Part shown: positions 59,793 through 64,000 of the stretch, piece after piece
Layout: each line of letters starts with the position of its first letter
Numbering within the stretch: the stretch's first letter is position 1
DNA from: Tetraselmis striata
Lineage: Eukaryota; Chlorophyta; Chlorodendrophyceae; Chlorodendrales; Chlorodendraceae
DNA: 64,000 nt
NCBI GenBank assembly: GCA_006384855.1
Contig: VCJN01002150.1
Location: forward strand, 118,265-182,264
Direction of reading: 5' to 3'
Notes under the pieces: model-generated
Seen by the model: only the letters and a program-made list of their open reading frames with translations
Database searches by the model: none
What the model was told of the DNA's origin: nothing
Made by a program: the position numbers and the translations under genes

Positions 59793-60745
59793 TTAGAATG
59801 TCACCCCCCGCAGCAAGTTCTCAACTATGTTCCACATATTCTCGACATGGTCCGAATCTGGGGAGCACGGAGGTGCGCGCACCATTGTGATGTGCGAGAC
59901 AGTTTTTTGCCGTGTCAACTTTCTCATTTTTGCCCAATGCGGAGAGGTGCCATCTTCATAGACCGTTAACGGCTGCCCGCCAAAGAGCCGCGCACCTTCA
60001 GGAACGAACATTCTCTCAATCATCTTGCAGTAATTTTTCGCTCACACACCTTTTGTCTTGTATTCCTTACGCCATGTGATTACCATGACTGCATACAAGC
60101 TAGACACGCCATTTGATGCCAACGCGCTGTAAAATGTGATTGTGCTTGGTTTGGATGCTTGGCCACCTCTTGCTTCACCGGTTTGACGCGACGTTGCCAC
60201 CTCCGTCCCCCCGAGAGCTTTTCCTGCCAACATATCTTAAAATCTGTGAACATCCAGTTTGGTATGCCTGAGTTTTCGTTCTCTTTCACCCATACCACTC
60301 GTTGCCGCTCGTGAGTCGCAACTGTTATTGCGTCGTTGCCTCTTATCCATTGAATCGAACTCCAACCCGTCCGGCCGCCCTCGCTTCAAAGCGCGGCACA
60401 CAATGCTCGTGTTGACCGTCTTTGCCGTATGCCCAAGCGCTATCGGGCGGCAAGCTATATGGCGGCCCCTACGGCCTCCTTTCCCTCGCCCCTTTGCCTC
60501 GCCCTTGAAGCAGCCTTGTTGTTGAGGACGCGCGGCATGCCTTGCCACGCGCGCTTACCAAAGCCTTCTCCCGCCGCAGCGCACCGAGTCCACCGGCGGA
60601 CGAAGTTCTCGCATCGCCCTCGCCGTTTCAGCAACGTTTCCGCGATGCTTCCTCAGCTTGATTGGCGCAGCCTCTCTATGTTCAAGCATCGTCGTGCTTG
60701 TCATGGTCGTGCGAATTGCGTTGATGACTGTAAACGAGCGCGTCG
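59793..60745 (-). pseudogene. Tc1/mariner-like transposase relic
   Basis: The minus strand reads, in order: LRKHRGNVAETARAM (about 60.65 kb, helix-turn-helix-like), LGHTAKTVNTSIVCRALKRG (60.43 kb, second DNA-binding helix region), WMFTDFKICWQEKLSGGRRW (60.24 kb, first catalytic Asp), and finally TVYEDGTSPHWAK and RAPPCSPDSDHVENMWNIVE (59.96-59.85 kb), ending LLRGVTF-stop at 59793. The second and third Asp lie about 31 residues apart. The SPDSDxVENxW block is diagnostic of the Tc1/mariner superfamily. The frame is broken at least twice between the DNA-binding and catalytic parts. Terminal repeats were not found. Confidence 0.75.
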
Positions 60746-60779
60746 AATGAGCTTTTGCTGAGGAATAGGGTGCAAAGAG

Positions 60780-61766
60780 AGGAAATTGCCGGGTTGTGGC
60801 GCTGCGCGGGAGCCTTATATGATCTAGCAAGCCCGATGGGCGTGCAATATGCACCGGAAGCTCCGAGGGTGTCGGCCGAAACAATGGCGTGTTTAGTGAC
60901 ATACGACATACGACATATCTTTTTCGATAATTACATACCACGTCATACACTTGGGCCCAAAATGCAGTGATAAATAGGCACTGCACCGAATAATTCTCTT
61001 CATTGCAAAATTCTAGGAATTCGGCCCCGCCCCTTATAGTGTACAATAGAAATGCTGATTTTAAGCGCAATTCTTTAGGGCGCCATCGATCGGCTCCATA
61101 ACCTGCCTTGACCACCTACTTCGAGATATTAGCACGAAGCTATACTTCCCACCACACCCCGTACGCAATATAGGTGCCCCCAAGGGGGAGGGCGGAGAGA
61201 TACGGAAGAGATATGGGTGTCGGTTGCCAATGATCAGTGGCGGTAGGGGTGGTGGGAAGTGACAAGCGCTTTGATGATTCGCGTTCGCCGATGATCTCGG
61301 TCTCAATTGGAGAAATGTCACATCGTCATGCCGATGTCACATCATACTCGTACTCTGTGTATTTTCGTGTAGGTGTGCTACGGCAGTTTGCCACGGCTAC
61401 AATACATTCGTATAGTGAATAGTAGTCATGATGACGAGAAAGCGGGTCGGAGCTGCACATTATACATTGCAGTTCCCATGGGGTTACATGGAGAAGTGTA
61501 GAAACCGGGCTCCGTGTAATGGACACGCAATCATAACCGGCGGGCCCCATGGACCCTCTTGCTGTGATGCGAGTGGGGGTTGGATTGCTCCAAGAAAGTA
61601 TATCATGTATTTAGAACCTGTCATATATAACATGTGTACAATCATGTTTATGAGGCGCTGTCTTATGTATTCATAACATGTCCGGAATAATATATCACGT
61701 ACCCTCAGGGGGGGTGTCTGTGGTGCCGTCCGGTTTGCTGTAAATTTCATTGGCCAAACGACAATA
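60780..61766. other. Stretch without a supported gene
   Basis: No protein-like frames. Ordinary composition with AT-rich patches near 61.65 kb. Confidence 0.5.
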
Positions 61767-64000
61767 AACAGTAATTTAACCTATTTTGCACCGTGGAATT
61801 CATTTTGCACCGTAGGGTTTGTTTATACCCTAGTTCCCGGGTTTACTATCAGTACTTAAGACTCACTGGTGATGTAGCTTGGGTTTGTAGACCTTGGGTG
61901 CAGTGCAGCATTCAATAGCATGAAGGCCAGCCGCGACGCATATCCAATGTTGGTTTTGGAGCATTTTGTCCAAAATGGGACAAGATGAGGCAATGAAATC
62001 AATATTTATTATGATTGTTACATCCAGCGGCTAGCTAGCCACAAGACGTTGCTGATAGTTTATTCGTTGAGCATCCCCAACTCAAGCAAGTCCTTCTTCG
62101 TGGCTGCATTAAACTTGACGACTCCGCCGGGTTTGCGTTGCGCTGGGGTGGTTGACATGACGTGGACGCAGTTGTTTCGTGGCTGGCTGATTTGCCACCC
62201 AGTTTGCGCATATGTCTTCACGACTTGGACGCTTTTACCGTACCACTTGTTTCTGACCATGGTGCCGTCCTCGTTGAACACCTCTCGACTTCCCGACGCG
62301 TCGTGGATGGCCTTCGCGTACGATAGGGGGACGGCTTCAACAAGCTTCCAAGGAAGCGTCAGGCACTTCTCCCAGCTTGTGTCAACTGGCTTCTTCCCTC
62401 CTTTTGTCTGCGCGTACAACCATAGGGGCATAAGGGGTTTGCCCTTTGCATCGGCATGGAAGGGCTCGTATACGGCCACGGTCAACGTGTCTTCGGTAGT
62501 CTCGCGCGACTTCACAAGCCCGATGACGAATCTCGACTCCCAATCACCAAGAGTTTCAGGACACTTGTCTTCCTCATGCACCTAACGATGACCAAGACCG
62601 CGAGCTATGTTAGTCCCGAGCGACACGCCACGCCATTTTTGTCCCAGCTGGGACAAAATAACAAGCAAGGTAGAAGAACAAAATTGTTTTGTCCCGTAAA
62701 GGACAAAAATGACAAACAATGGGACTCACATCGGAGACGTCGATGACAACGAGGTTCGAGCCCTTTGCATCGCTGGGCGATGTGTTGTCATGAAGCCTCT
62801 CCTTGGCGCCGGCGTGAACTCCCCGGAAGGCGCTGTCATCTTGAAGCACTTGAGCACGAACCTCGGCTTCCACGCGAGCGGCTTCGGCATTGTTGAGGTC
62901 TGCGTTGGTAGCCATCGTGTGACGTCCCTCAACAGGCGCGGTCTGCCCGTGCTCGCGCAAGAAGTCGTCAACTTCCTCTTTCCGTTGCGGCCAGAACCCG
63001 GAGAAAGCTGCCGAAGGAGCAGTTTGCATCTCATCCAAGTCGTCGAGCAGATTCTTCCAGCTCTCGCGCTCGACTGGGGAGAAGTGCCACTGGACCGCCA
63101 GGTCCGTGATGTACGACCTGACCTTCTTGAAATCATCCAAGTACCTCTGGACCTTCACCGCGTCGGGCTTCTTTTTGTCGCAGAGAGCGTACAAAAGGGG
63201 CCTGCCCGCACGAATATCGGGCGTCCCAGTTGGCGCGCTCTTCAAGATCTGCACGGGCTCCGAAAGCGGTGTGTTGGACCACAAGGCGGTGCGCAACGAG
63301 CCGCCAGACACGGCGGCGTCGTCACGGGTGAAACTCGAATTTGTGCGGCTTACTGATGTCTTGAATGTGGTCTTGGAAATGGGGCCTTAACCACTCAGAG
63401 AAGTCGAGGGAGAATGAGAGCTCAGCAATCTCCGGAGTGGGCGAGAATGCCTTCGCCACCAAGTCAAGAAAGGCCTCGATTGTGTAGGCGGAGCTGCGAG
63501 ATAGCGCAAGACTGATGCGGCTGAAGATCTGGTCAACCCGTTCGTGAGTGTGCCCGACAGGCAAGAAGACCAAATGAATGACGTCGCAGATGCCGATAGA
63601 CACAAGCCAATTGCAGAGGGCCGCCACGTTCCTATATATTCTTGTTCTCCCTGACGGTGTTGTCCATCTGGATTCTGATGTACGGAATCTTTCTACCACG
63701 GTGTTGAATTTCCTGCATCGCAGACAAGCTTTCATCAGTCCATGGCTACCGGACAACCACGGCGAACCTATCGGGAGGCTAACGAGCTCACCTTCATGAT
63801 CGTGATCCATATCAGAGTGCACGTCGTGGACGAATCGTGGGGGATGGTGTTGGTGTAGTAGTAGATGTCGTCCGGGCGGTATCCGTCGTACTTCACACAG
63901 GTGAGGTGGTACTTGAGGAGCATGTCGGGCTTCACAGTCTTGGGGATGCGAACCCAGTGAGGCAGCAGGGTCTTCGCGGAGTCCATGCTATCAATTTTCG
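61767..64000 (-). pseudogene. DUF7869-like transposase gene, copy C (runs off the window)
   Basis: Starts at the left terminus AACAGTAATTTAACC and follows copy B closely throughout. C-terminal exon 62581-62060, palindrome intron, central exon from 62730 to about 63707, and the FFEIDSMDSAKTLLPHW-side exon reaching the window edge. LPVGHTHERVDQIFSRI and ENK-type segments are present. Unlike copy B it keeps Trp after AAFSGF, so the central exon continues into PQRKEEVDDFLREHGQ. It has its own small insertions in the central exon near 63336 and 63637. The high similarity to copy B points to recent activity. The right half is beyond the window. Confidence 0.8.

Noticed and set aside
1-64000. tRNA, rRNA or other structured RNA genes
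   Set aside because: None recognised by eye; a dedicated search could still find one.

Overview
The window looks like nuclear DNA of a eukaryote, probably a unicellular alga or a related protist. Coding exons are split by GT–AG introns (one GC–AG). The few host genes are GC-rich. Long poly-C tracts are common, and most of the sequence is transposon-derived. The three-domain tRNA ligase and a plant-like membrane methyltransferase fit an alga of the green lineage, but nothing here fixes the taxon.

Clear host genes are few: a membrane-anchored methyltransferase-like gene (9.3-10.2 kb, minus), a fungal/algal-type tRNA ligase in three exons (52.3-55.6 kb, minus), and a TMEM230-like last exon (0.75-1.07 kb, plus), which oddly lies inside a broken transposon copy. 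Several other spliced or decayed coding stretches (16.6-19, 41.4-45.4, 48.5-51 kb) are not recognised.

The main feature is a nearly 16-kb element at 25186-41164 with about 30-bp imperfect terminal inverted repeats. It carries two divergent spliced genes that share a ~540-bp intergenic region. The leftward gene encodes a DUF7869-like, probable transposase protein. The rightward gene encodes a ~1,550-residue protein ending in an N6-adenine-methyltransferase-like domain. Left-end copies lie at 19.8-22.5 kb and 61.77 kb to the window end, and a right-end copy at 1-2.83 kb, so both halves belong to one repeated family. The introns of both genes hold arrays of one 24-bp minisatellite.

The transposase gene of this copy is interrupted by a young LTR-like, non-coding element (28745-32380) with a 5-bp target duplication; one end has become a large palindrome. 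Other mobile DNA: a DIRS-like retroelement fossil (3.1-5.9 kb), a tyrosine-recombinase fossil (47.1-48.5 kb), a LINE 3' end (11.1-11.9 kb), TNP2-like fragments (19.2 and 24.4 kb), a possible hAT fragment (46 kb), a small TIR element (56.9-58.4 kb) and a Tc1/mariner-like transposase relic (59.8-60.7 kb).
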